A stretch of 7,279 bases of DNA, taken from assembly GCA_016934605.1 (NCBI GenBank), contig JAFGSO010000025.1:1-7279 (forward strand), written 5' to 3'. The DNA comes from Calditrichota bacterium. Lineage in GTDB: Bacteria; Calditrichota; Calditrichia; RBG-13-44-9. The stretch's first letter is position 1. Each line of letters opens with the position of its first letter. The notes below the pieces were generated by a model. It was given only the letters and a program-made list of their open reading frames with translations, made no database searches and was not told where the DNA came from. The position numbers were made by a program, and so were the translations under genes. Shown here in pieces: positions 1 through 5,718 of this stretch.

Positions 1-141
1 GACAGCACTAAACATATTACCTCTATAAATATTTTTTGAATAACTATATTTAAAAAGATTTTAGGAGCTAAGGGAATAATCATATTATGTTATTTGGAGT
101 AAGTTTTTTAAATAGCATATTTATTAAAAATTGACGTTTTT
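1..141. other. AT-rich stretch with no supported gene
   Basis: This is strongly AT-rich DNA downstream of the minus-strand P-II-like gene. The longest start-to-stop frame I noticed (plus strand, ATG at 87, TGA at 132-134) is only 15 codons and has no Shine-Dalgarno sequence at a suitable distance. No GC-rich hairpin followed by a T-run is visible for the minus-strand operon, so its transcript end is not identified. The window edge cuts off whatever lies further left. Confidence 0.6.
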
Positions 142-477
142 TCAGAAAGCCTTGCTCAGTCCAAAGACCTTTTCTATATCTAGCACGAACATGAGGCCGT
201 TCCCGGGATCTTCCAGAGAACCAACGATCTGTTCAACTGCTTTGACTGCGGATTCAACAAGTCTGTCCGGCAATACTGTCAGGATAGTTTTATTGGCAGT
301 ACGGCTTCCCTGCAGCAGGTTTTTAAAACCGGCAAAAATGGGAATGTCTCTGGCAAGGATCGATCCCATGCCCACGCTATCCAGGATGGTGGCACCCTTT
401 ATATTAAGCTCCAGGAAAGCTTCCAGAATTTCTTCCAGATGTTCTTCCTTGTTAAGAATAAAAACCAGCAGTTTCAT
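142..477 (-). CDS. P-II-like (GlnB-fold) small signalling protein
   Basis: This is a 111-residue protein with the alpha/beta layout of the P-II/GlnB fold: strand 2-8 (LLVFILN), helix 11-24, strand 27-34, a loop region about 36-60, strand 63-70 (KTILTVLP), helix 72-85 and strand 95-101. The C-terminal segment GNGLMFVLDIEKVFGL resembles the GDGKIFVxxVEEVxRI element of true P-II proteins, which is the main reason for the call. P-II proteins are trimers that bind nucleotides or 2-oxoglutarate and control partner proteins. This one lacks the Tyr of the uridylylated T-loop and has Leu-Met where canonical P-II has Lys-Ile, so its ligand is unknown. Its ATG lies within the stop codon of the EIIA gene (ATGA overlap, 474-477) and no strong Shine-Dalgarno is present, so translation is probably coupled. 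A CutA-like or other ferredoxin-fold protein is the alternative. The existence of the gene is well supported; the exact family is moderately certain. Confidence 0.75.
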   Translation of the reverse strand: MKLLVFILNKEEHLEEILEAFLELNIKGATILDSVGMGSILARDIPIFAGFKNLLQGSRTANKTILTVLPDRLVESAVKAVEQIVGSLEDPGNGLMFVLDIEKVFGLSKAF

Positions 478-950
478 GATACAATCTCAAAATATTTTTC
501 CTCTTCCGCTTTCAGAAGCTCGTAAGCTTCCTGAGGCCCGGAGGCATTCAGCAGCCCCTGCCGGAGTGAATCCTTGGCAATGAGTCTGGAGATGCGGCTG
601 AGCAGACGAATGTGCATACCAGGATTTTCTTCCGGGCCTAGCAGCAGAAAAAATATTTTGACCGGTTTATTATCAATGGAATTGAAATCGATGCCCCCCG
701 GATGGATACCCAGTGCGATAGCGAACTGATTGCATTCCTGTTTTTTGCAGTGCGGTATGGCTACTTCGCGGCCGACACCCGTGGTCATGATCCGCTCACG
801 TTCCATCACAGCCTTGAAAACATCTTCCGGATCGTTGAAAAGATTTTGTTTTTCAAGGACCTGGATGAGTTCCCGAATGATGCTCTCTTTGGTTGAAGAT
901 TGAAGCGGAATCTTAATAGATTTGGGTTGAATGACATCGACCAACTTCAT
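474..950 (-). CDS. PTS EIIA domain protein of the fructose/nitrogen (PtsN-like) type
   Basis: This 158-residue protein is a single PTS_EIIA type-2 domain, close to the usual PtsN length. Segment 57-69 contains the active-site motif GVGREVAIPHCK, with His67 as the expected phosphorylated residue. His113 in NPGMHIRLLSRISRLI matches the second conserved His near the site. The N-terminal LVDVIQPKSIKIPL and the hydrophobic strand KIFFLLLGP (98-106) are also typical. In this family His is phosphorylated by HPr/NPr. Stand-alone members usually regulate other proteins (kinases, transporters, nitrogen metabolism) rather than carry sugar. No EIIB, EIIC, HPr or EI is in the window, which favours a regulatory role. 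The start at 950 is supported by a strong Shine-Dalgarno, GGAGG at 956-960 on the minus strand, five bases from ATG. It is the first gene of a two-gene operon with the overlapping P-II-like gene. Confidence 0.92.
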   Translation of the reverse strand: MKLVDVIQPKSIKIPLQSSTKESIIRELIQVLEKQNLFNDPEDVFKAVMERERIMTTGVGREVAIPHCKKQECNQFAIALGIHPGGIDFNSIDNKPVKIFFLLLGPEENPGMHIRLLSRISRLIAKDSLRQGLLNASGPQEAYELLKAEEEKYFEIVS

Positions 951-976
951 TGTTTCCTCCGGATGAATAACACCAA

Positions 977-1004
977 AATATAGGAAATTCTATAATTATT
1001 ACAA
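977..1004 (-). promoter_or_regulatory. Candidate promoter of the EIIA/P-II-like operon
   Basis: Read on the minus strand, TTGTAA (999-1004) and TATATT (977-982) are separated by 16 bases. They resemble -35 and -10 boxes (4/6 and 5/6 matches to the sigma-70 consensus). The -10 box runs into TTTTGG and so also approaches the TAnnTTTG element of Bacteroidota-type promoters. Transcription would begin about 20 bases before the ATG at 950, just ahead of the Shine-Dalgarno. The call comes from inspection of an AT-rich spacer, where chance matches are common. No equally good promoter was seen for the divergent nadE gene in the same 225-base spacer. Confidence 0.4.
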
Positions 1005-1175
1005 CAAAAAAGAAAGAAAGAAAATGATGATAATCCCCGGATTTTATGATTACAGGATTCAAATACATAGCACTGCCCCCGGAATTTATCTGCAAGATTC
1101 TCCGATGCATAATATTGCTTGATTAAATATTAGCTTCATTTTAATTTAAACAAAATTATTATAAAAGGGTTTACC

Positions 1176-2918
1176 ATGAGAATCCTTCGTCTTGCACTTG
1201 CCCAGATAAATCATGTTGTCGGAGACTTCAAGGGGAATTATCAGAAAATTTCCGAATACATCGATCGTGCCCGGGACAAGGGTGCCGATCTTATTGCCTT
1301 CCCCGAACTGTGCCTCACCGGATATCCCCCGGAAGACCTTTTACTGAAACCTGGATTCATTGAAGAAAACCTGACCTATCTCCACAAGATCGTTGATAAA
1401 ACCGAAGATATAACTGCAATAATCGGCTTTGTGGACAGGGATGATGACATATATAATTCAGCTGCCATTATTCACCATAAGAAGCTTGCAGGTATTTATC
1501 ATAAAATATTTTTACCCAATTACGGTGTTTTTGATGAGGACCGTTATTTTCAGGCAGGCCAGGAAGTGCTGGTATTCGTTCTGAACGATGTCACCATCGG
1601 TGTGAATATCTGTGAAGATATCTGGTATCCGGGCGGGCCAACACGCGATCAGGCTCTTTACGGCGGTGCCGAGGTCGTCATTAATATTTCCTCCTCACCA
1701 TATTATTACGGAAAAGGGATATCCAGATACAGGATGCTGGCCACCCGGGCAGAAGACAATGTTGTAATTGTGGCGTATCTGAATACGGTGGGCGGGCAGG
1801 ATGAGTTGGTGTTCGACGGGAACAGTATGGTAATTTCCGAGGAAGGATCTCTGATCAGTAAATCACCTTCATTCGAGGAACATCTGCTTCTCACGACGCT
1901 TCACCCCGATAATGTATTTAATAAGCGGATACATGACCCGCGAAGAAGGAAGGAAAAAATATTTATTCAACCGGATCGGACCCTCAGGAAAATCCCGCTG
2001 GCAACTTCTGCGGGTAAAAATGTCGATGAATTTGAGAATAGCGGAATCATTGAATTCCTGGATTTGACAGCAGAAGTCTATAAAGCACTTCAGACCGGAC
2101 TGATTGACTATGTCAAGAAAAATGGTTTTGGAAAGGTTGTTCTTGGAATTTCCGGAGGAATAGATTCTGCGCTGGTACTGGCCATAGCTGCAGATTCTCT
2201 GGGGAAGGAAAATGTTATCGGGATTTCCATGCCCAGTCAGTTTACCAGTGAACAGAGTAAAGCCGATGCCCGGAAAATTGCCGAAAACTTCGGGATAAGA
2301 TTTTATGAAATTCCGATTACAGATTTATATGAAAACTATCTGAAAGATCTGAAACCGGTGTTTGGTAAAAGAAAAAAGGATACTACCGAAGAGAACATAC
2401 AGGCACGCATCCGGGGTAATCTGTTGATGGCATTTTCCAATAAATTCGGGTTACTGGTTCTGGCAACCGGAAATAAAAGTGAAATCAGCGTGGGATATTG
2501 CACTCTTTACGGAGATATGGTCGGCGGATTTTCGGTTATCAAAGATGTTTATAAAACTATGGTTTATGACCTGGTGCGCTACCGGAATAATCTGGCCGGG
2601 ACAGATATTATTCCGCAAAGTATTTTAAATAAGGCGCCATCGGCAGAATTGAAGGAAGATCAGAAGGACACAGATTCGCTGCCACCTTACGATATACTGG
2701 ATCCGATCCTGAAAGCCTATGTGGAGGAGGACCATTCGGTGGATGAAATTATCAGCTTTGGTTTTGAGGAAAGAACTGTAAAGAAAGTTGTAAAGCTCAT
2801 TGATCAGAATGAATATAAAAGGCGACAGGCGGCTCCGGGGATAAAAATAACAAATCGTGCCTTTGGAAAAGACCGCAGGTTTCCCATTACGAACCGGTAT
2901 ACGGGAAATAATATTTAG
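1176..2918 (+). CDS. nadE: Glutamine-dependent NAD+ synthetase
   Basis: This 580-residue cytoplasmic enzyme makes NAD+ from deamido-NAD (nicotinate adenine dinucleotide), ATP and glutamine, the last step of NAD biosynthesis. Residues about 4-250 form the nitrilase-type glutaminase domain with its catalytic triad visible: Glu44 (AFPELCLTGYPPEDLL), Lys110 (YHKIFLPNYGVFDEDRYF) and Cys146 (GVNICEDIWYP). Residues about 290-575 form the NAD synthase domain. Its ATP pyrophosphatase P-loop is SGGIDSA (326-332), with TGNKSE (431-436), the PSAEL...DSLPPYD segment (488-505) and the C-terminal RRQAAPGIKIT...RRFPITN. Length and both domains are complete, so this is the self-sufficient glutamine-using form rather than the short ammonia-dependent one. 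The start is supported by AAAAGGG at 1163-1169, six bases before ATG. It appears monocistronic: it diverges from the EIIA operon and is followed by more than 500 noncoding bases. Confidence 0.98.
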   Translation: MRILRLALAQINHVVGDFKGNYQKISEYIDRARDKGADLIAFPELCLTGYPPEDLLLKPGFIEENLTYLHKIVDKTEDITAIIGFVDRDDDIYNSAAIIHHKKLAGIYHKIFLPNYGVFDEDRYFQAGQEVLVFVLNDVTIGVNICEDIWYPGGPTRDQALYGGAEVVINISSSPYYYGKGISRYRMLATRAEDNVVIVAYLNTVGGQDELVFDGNSMVISEEGSLISKSPSFEEHLLLTTLHPDNVFNKRIHDPRRRKEKIFIQPDRTLRKIPLATSAGKNVDEFENSGIIEFLDLTAEVYKALQTGLIDYVKKNGFGKVVLGISGGIDSALVLAIAADSLGKENVIGISMPSQFTSEQSKADARKIAENFGIRFYEIPITDLYENYLKDLKPVFGKRKKDTTEENIQARIRGNLLMAFSNKFGLLVLATGNKSEISVGYCTLYGDMVGGFSVIKDVYKTMVYDLVRYRNNLAGTDIIPQSILNKAPSAELKEDQKDTDSLPPYDILDPILKAYVEEDHSVDEIISFGFEERTVKKVVKLIDQNEYKRRQAAPGIKITNRAFGKDRRFPITNRYTGNNI

Positions 2919-2965
2919 CCTGATTAAGGCACGATTTAGCAGGAATATGAAATGTATTCATCTTT

Positions 2966-3012
2966 CTCTGTGCTCGTGGCTCTGAAGCTATTTATGTGCC
3001 ACAGACACCGAG
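2966..3012. repeat. Imperfect inverted repeat, CACAGAG-like
   Basis: The left arm CTCTGTGCTCGTGGC (2966-2980) and right arm GCCACAGACACCGAG (2998-3012) are reverse complements at 11 of 15 positions. The innermost five pairs are perfect and the loop is 17 bases. The right arm continues into an A-rich run (GGAGAAAAAC) and the left arm is preceded by TCTTT, so the symmetry extends loosely outward. It looks like a degraded palindromic intergenic repeat. A role as terminator for either strand is possible but not supported by a clean T-run. Confidence 0.5.
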
Positions 3013-3075
3013 GCCATGGAGAAAAACACATTATTAAAGAAAAAAGAATAAAATTTGAGGCGGACATCAAAAATC

Positions 3076-3208
3076 ATAAATCGTAACAGATAAAATTAAA
3101 AGCCAGAAGGCAGAATTAAATTCCAAATCAGCCTGTCAGACCGGCCTATCGGCTTGATTCCAATGAAATTATAAATCACAAATGATAAATTAAAAATCCA
3201 GCAGCCAG
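3076..3208. repeat. Pair of degenerate direct repeats, 95-base offset
   Basis: Segment 3076-3113 and segment 3171-3208 align without gaps at an offset of exactly 95 bases, with 29 of 38 positions identical by eye. Both begin with ATAAATC, pass through GATAAA and an A-rich stretch, and end in a CCAGnAGnCAG unit. The 57 bases between them include CAGACCGGCC and ATCGGCTTG, which differ in composition from the A-rich arms. The A-rich part could match partly by chance, but the constant offset across both the A-rich and CCAG parts argues for duplication. Confidence 0.45.
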
Positions 3209-3262
3209 CATTTAGCCAGCGACTTTAGTCGTTGGAACCAGTAGCCAGAAACCAGGGGCCAG
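3198..3262. repeat. Degenerate CCAGNNN heptamer tracts
   Basis: CCAG begins at 3198, 3205, 3216, 3238, 3245, 3252 and 3259. Within the two tracts (3198-3208 and 3238-3262) the spacing is exactly seven bases, and a further degenerate pair lies at 3103 and 3110 (CCAG, then GCAG). The repeating unit is CCAGNNN with variable last three bases. The 20-base palindrome at 3216-3235 sits between the tracts. This is a simple-sequence-like array, not a CRISPR: units are too short and there are no spacers. Confidence 0.6.
3216..3235. repeat. 20-base near-perfect palindrome
   Basis: CCAGCGACTTTAGTCGTTGG is self-complementary outside its central two bases except for one G-T wobble position. It could form a small hairpin or be a binding site for a dimeric protein. 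It lies about 240 bases upstream of the OmpA-like gene, too far for a usual operator, and is embedded between CCAG heptamer tracts, so a dispersed palindromic repeat is more likely. Confidence 0.5.
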
Positions 3263-3284
3263 ATAAAAATTATTAACATATCTC

Positions 3285-3341
3285 ACCTTGTAACGTAACC
3301 TTCTATCATGGGATTCATGGATCATAGAGGTTCGTAAAGGT
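3285..3341. repeat. Long imperfect stem-loop upstream of the OmpA-like gene
   Basis: Pairs read from the sequence: ACCTT (3285-3289) with AAGGT (3337-3341); ACG (3293-3295) with CGT (3333-3335); AACCT (3297-3301) with AGGTT (3328-3332); CTAT (3303-3306) with ATAG (3324-3327); AT (3308-3309) with AT (3321-3322). With one further T-A pair this gives about 20 pairs with small bulges and a loop near 3310-3320. A competing inner stem CATG (3307-3310) with CATG (3316-3319) also exists. It ends 130 bases before the OmpA-like start and upstream of the best promoter candidate, so it is more likely a DNA element or separate small RNA than part of that leader. No T-run follows, so it is not an ordinary terminator. 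Confidence 0.5.
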
Positions 3342-3401
3342 AACAGTATAAATAAGTAATAAAGTTAAATATTTATACCCCGGTCTGAGCTGATAATTTA
3401 T

Positions 3402-3430
3402 TTGGAACTGTAAAGTTTATTCCCTATTTT
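3402..3430 (+). promoter_or_regulatory. Candidate promoter of the OmpA-like gene
   Basis: TTGGAA (3402-3407) and TATTTT (3425-3430) are 17 bases apart, each matching four of six sigma-70 consensus positions, with an expected start about 35 bases before the ATG at 3472. A better -35-like TTGACC at 3440-3445 has no -10 at a workable distance before the ribosome-binding site. The region is AT-rich, so this is a tentative call. Confidence 0.25.
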
Positions 3431-3471
3431 TAGCCAACTTTGACCGTATTTTAACTAGAGAGGAGAGCGGT

Positions 3472-4911
3472 ATGAATAATATGAGATTATTCTATCTGCA
3501 ACTTTTAGCTTTAGTGTTTTTGATGTCAGGAATTCAGGTATTTGCCCAGCAGAATATCGAAAGCATGATTAACGCGGTGGAAAATGAGATGAGCCAGTTG
3601 CGTCAGCAAAACTACGACCTGCTGTCACCTGAAAATTTTAACAAGGCACAGGAAGAATTCCAGAAAGCACGAAAGGATTTCGATCAAAGAAAAGATATTC
3701 GCGGCATAATGGAAAAATTGCAAAAAGCCAGTCGCTATCTGAAAGTTGTAAATGAAGTGGGGAAGCAGGGGGAAATTCTGTTTGCGGATGTCCTGCAGGC
3801 ACGAGAAGATGCACTGGTGGTTCAGGCACCGGAGTATGCTCCCGCCTTATTCGAGGAGGCAGAAAAGAAGTTTCTGGAAGCCAGCGGACGCCTGGAAGAC
3901 GGTGATCTGAACGGAGCCCGAAACAGAACATTAAAGGTGGAGGAAGCTTATCGACAGGCAGAACTGAGAGCTATTAAGGAGAGCATTATCGGCAATGTAC
4001 GGGATCTTCTCAACCAGGCCGAGGAACAAAACGTGAAAGACAATGCACCGATTACGCTGAATCTGGCAAAAACCTTATACGATGAGGTATTGGTGATTCT
4101 CAACAGTAACCGATATGCTAAATCCAATGCCAGGGAAACTGCAACTGAAGCGGCTTACCAGGCGAAACATGCCATGTATCTGGCTTCGATTATCAAAAAA
4201 TTGAAAAATGATGATAAAAACTGGGAAAAACTTATAAGAGATTTTGAAGACCGGATGGATAATATAGCCGCTGAACTGGGATTTAAAGGAAACTATGCCA
4301 ATGGATTTACGGAAACGGAAAAAGATATTATCATAGCAATTCAGACTCTGAAGGAAGAAAATAAAACCCTCAAGGAAGATCTTGCCCAGCTGCAGGACGA
4401 AAATCAAAAATTGGAAACAAAGGTCCAGCAATACGAGAAAACTGTGGTTACGGAATTACAGCGAAAGAAGGAACGGGAAGAAAAATTGAAGAAAATCGAG
4501 AAGATGTTCACCCGTGATGAAGCCCGGGTTCTGCTGAGTGAAAACCAGATGATCATCCGTTTATACGGGTTGACCTTTGGAGTGGGATCGGCAGTAATTG
4601 CACCAGACCAGTTTATGCTGTTGACCAAAGTTATGCGAGCGTTGCGAGAATTTCCCAATAAAAAGTATATGATTACCGGCCATACCGATTCTCAGGGCAA
4701 TGATGCCTATAATCTGAATCTTTCAGAGAACCGGGCAGAAGCTGTGAGGGCATATCTGGAAGCCAATATGAATATTCCTCCACAACAATTCGAAAGTATC
4801 GGTTATGGGGAAAGCAAACCAATTGCCAGTAATGATACGCCGGAAGGCCGGCGAATGAATCGCAGAATTGATGTTATTATTGATCTGGAATCAAATATTG
4901 GCGATAATTAA
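3472..4911 (+). CDS. Exported envelope protein: helical repeats, coiled coil and C-terminal OmpA peptidoglycan-binding domain
   Basis: This 479-residue protein begins with a signal peptide (hydrophobic 5-20, likely cleavage after VFA, residue 25). There is no lipobox Cys, so it is not a lipoprotein. Residues about 50-241 hold three similar alpha-helical repeats rich in Ala, Glu and Lys (starting near 50, 116 and 188), like DUF4398-type or TPR-like regions. Residues about 283-347 are a strongly charged coiled coil. Residues about 365-472 form an OmpA-family domain with GHTDSQG (403-409), NLNLSENRAEAV (414-425) and GYGESKPIASN...EGRRMNRRIDV. Asp406 and Arg421 are the residues expected to hold diaminopimelate. 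It would sit in the periplasm attached to peptidoglycan, with the helical part reaching another partner; no beta-barrel is present. GGAG at 3462-3465 lies six bases before the chosen ATG, which favours it over Met4. A strong terminator follows. The exact biological role is unknown. Confidence 0.92.
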   Translation: MNNMRLFYLQLLALVFLMSGIQVFAQQNIESMINAVENEMSQLRQQNYDLLSPENFNKAQEEFQKARKDFDQRKDIRGIMEKLQKASRYLKVVNEVGKQGEILFADVLQAREDALVVQAPEYAPALFEEAEKKFLEASGRLEDGDLNGARNRTLKVEEAYRQAELRAIKESIIGNVRDLLNQAEEQNVKDNAPITLNLAKTLYDEVLVILNSNRYAKSNARETATEAAYQAKHAMYLASIIKKLKNDDKNWEKLIRDFEDRMDNIAAELGFKGNYANGFTETEKDIIIAIQTLKEENKTLKEDLAQLQDENQKLETKVQQYEKTVVTELQRKKEREEKLKKIEKMFTRDEARVLLSENQMIIRLYGLTFGVGSAVIAPDQFMLLTKVMRALREFPNKKYMITGHTDSQGNDAYNLNLSENRAEAVRAYLEANMNIPPQQFESIGYGESKPIASNDTPEGRRMNRRIDVIIDLESNIGDN

Positions 4912-4937
4912 GCAGAATAATAGATGATTTTTTAAAT

Positions 4938-4972
4938 GCCCGTTGGATCTGTTTTTCAGCGGGCTTTATTTT
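4938..4972 (+). terminator. Intrinsic terminator after the OmpA-like gene
   Basis: GCCCGTTG (4938-4945) pairs with CAGCGGGC (4957-4964) as an 8-bp stem with one G-T wobble and an 11-base loop. The stem is followed by TTTATTTT (4965-4972). It begins 27 bases after the stop codon and separates the OmpA-like gene from the downstream pgeF-like gene, which should therefore have its own promoter or rely on read-through. Confidence 0.85.
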
Positions 4973-4976
4973 AACT

Positions 4977-4998
4977 GGATGTTTTGATCTGAACATCC
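4977..4998 (+). promoter_or_regulatory. Perfect 7-bp hairpin just upstream of the pgeF-like start
   Basis: GGATGTT (4977-4983) and AACATCC (4992-4998) are perfect reverse complements around an 8-base loop (TTGATCTG). The hairpin ends 14 bases before the ATG at 5013 and directly abuts GGA (4999-5001), the only Shine-Dalgarno-like bases there. If transcribed it could affect initiation; as DNA it could be an operator. No T-run follows, so it is not a second terminator. Confidence 0.35.
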
Positions 4999-5012
4999 GG
5001 ATCAATTAAAAA

Positions 5013-5717
5013 ATGATCGAAAGAATAGGTTACAGAATTTTCAGCCAATTTCCTGAATGCTGTTGTGTCAGCCGCTGGATTCCCGAGAGAGATGCACCCG
5101 GAGAAGGTAAACAGGGAGAGGAAATTTTCCGGGTATCAGAAATGATAGAAGTGATGACGGAGAGTCAACCTGCGGTTCTGGCCAGACAGGTGCAAAGTAG
5201 CATCGTTAAAAACGTAATCTCAGCAGGTGTTGCCGACAAATGCGATGGGCTGGTAACCAGCACCGGAAATCTGAATCTGGTGATCAGAACGGCAGACTGT
5301 GCGGCAGTGATGATATACGACCCGGTTTTAGAAATCGCGGTAAATCTTCATGTGGGATGGAGGGGAGTATACTCGGCAATAATCGGGAAAGCTCTTGATA
5401 AGCTTACAACGGATTATAACAGCCGGCCGCAGGATTGTATCGTGGCCGTAAGCCCGGCAATAGGTAGCTGCTGTTACCAGGTTGGTCCGGAATTTAGAAA
5501 TTATTTCGATGCTGCTTTTCTCACGGAGCGTAATGGAATGCTGTATTTTGATCTGAAAGGAATGATCAATACTCAGCTTATCGCAGCAGGTGTGCCACCA
5601 GATAAAATAGAGATTTCGGCTCACTGTACCCGGTGCAGTTCCCTGCAGTTGCCGTCTTACCGGAGAAATTTTACCAGAAACAGGATTTGGAATATTATTA
5701 AAATTAAGGGAGAATAA
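5013..5717 (+). CDS. pgeF: Divergent PgeF/YfiH-family (laccase-domain, DUF152) protein lacking one conserved His
   Basis: This 234-residue protein belongs to the YfiH family, known in E. coli as PgeF, which removes wrongly placed L-serine from peptidoglycan precursors; human FAMIN is a relative. Family motifs are present: CDGLVTSTG (77-85), TADCAAVMI (93-101, Cys96), NLHVGWRG (111-118, His113), SPAIGSCCYQVG (147-158), HCTRC (204-208) and SYRRN (215-219). The family metal/catalytic site uses His, Cys, His. The first His normally lies in a QVHG/QVHS motif, but here the motif reads QVQS with Gln61 (codon CAA, 5193-5195). The usual N-terminal STTRxGGVS...NLG segment is also not recognisable; an unusual CCC (16-18) occurs there. 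An in-frame stop at 5007 fixes ATG 5013 as the earliest start; the ribosome-binding site is weak. The next gene starts one base after this stop. It may be a paralogue with altered or lost activity. Confidence 0.85.
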   Translation: MIERIGYRIFSQFPECCCVSRWIPERDAPGEGKQGEEIFRVSEMIEVMTESQPAVLARQVQSSIVKNVISAGVADKCDGLVTSTGNLNLVIRTADCAAVMIYDPVLEIAVNLHVGWRGVYSAIIGKALDKLTTDYNSRPQDCIVAVSPAIGSCCYQVGPEFRNYFDAAFLTERNGMLYFDLKGMINTQLIAAGVPPDKIEISAHCTRCSSLQLPSYRRNFTRNRIWNIIKIKGE

Positions 5718-5718
5718 C

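Larger units (their letters stand above)
2919..3471. other. Noncoding, repeat-rich spacer between nadE and the OmpA-like gene
   Basis: No credible gene lies in these 553 bases: open frames are short, AT-rich and lack ribosome-binding sites. The stretch is a mosaic of repeats described separately: an imperfect inverted repeat (2966-3012), direct repeats 95 bases apart (3076-3208), CCAG heptamer tracts, a palindrome (3216-3235), a long imperfect hairpin (3285-3341) and a candidate promoter near the 3' end. Directly after the nadE stop there is only a weak 4-bp stem (GCCT 2918-2921, AGGC 2927-2930) without a T-run, so no clear intrinsic terminator for nadE is seen. Confidence 0.7.

Noticed and set aside
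87..134. 15-codon frame near the left edge
   Set aside because: Too short, no properly spaced ribosome-binding site, AT-rich composition.
131..583. 150-codon open frame on the plus strand
   Set aside because: Antisense to the two minus-strand genes, which have family motifs, a strong ribosome-binding site and an ATGA overlap; the frame itself resembles no protein family.
913..1110. 65-codon minus-strand frame covering the EIIA promoter region
   Set aside because: It overlaps the EIIA start and the best promoter, lacks a Shine-Dalgarno sequence and its product looks like translated AT-rich spacer.
3198..3262. Possible CRISPR array
   Set aside because: The repeat unit is seven bases with a four-base core and no unique spacers; no cas genes are present.
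3285..3341. Possible tRNA, because AGAGGTTCGTAAAGG resembles a T-arm
   Set aside because: The pairing is a single long hairpin; no cloverleaf, acceptor stem or anticodon arm can be drawn.
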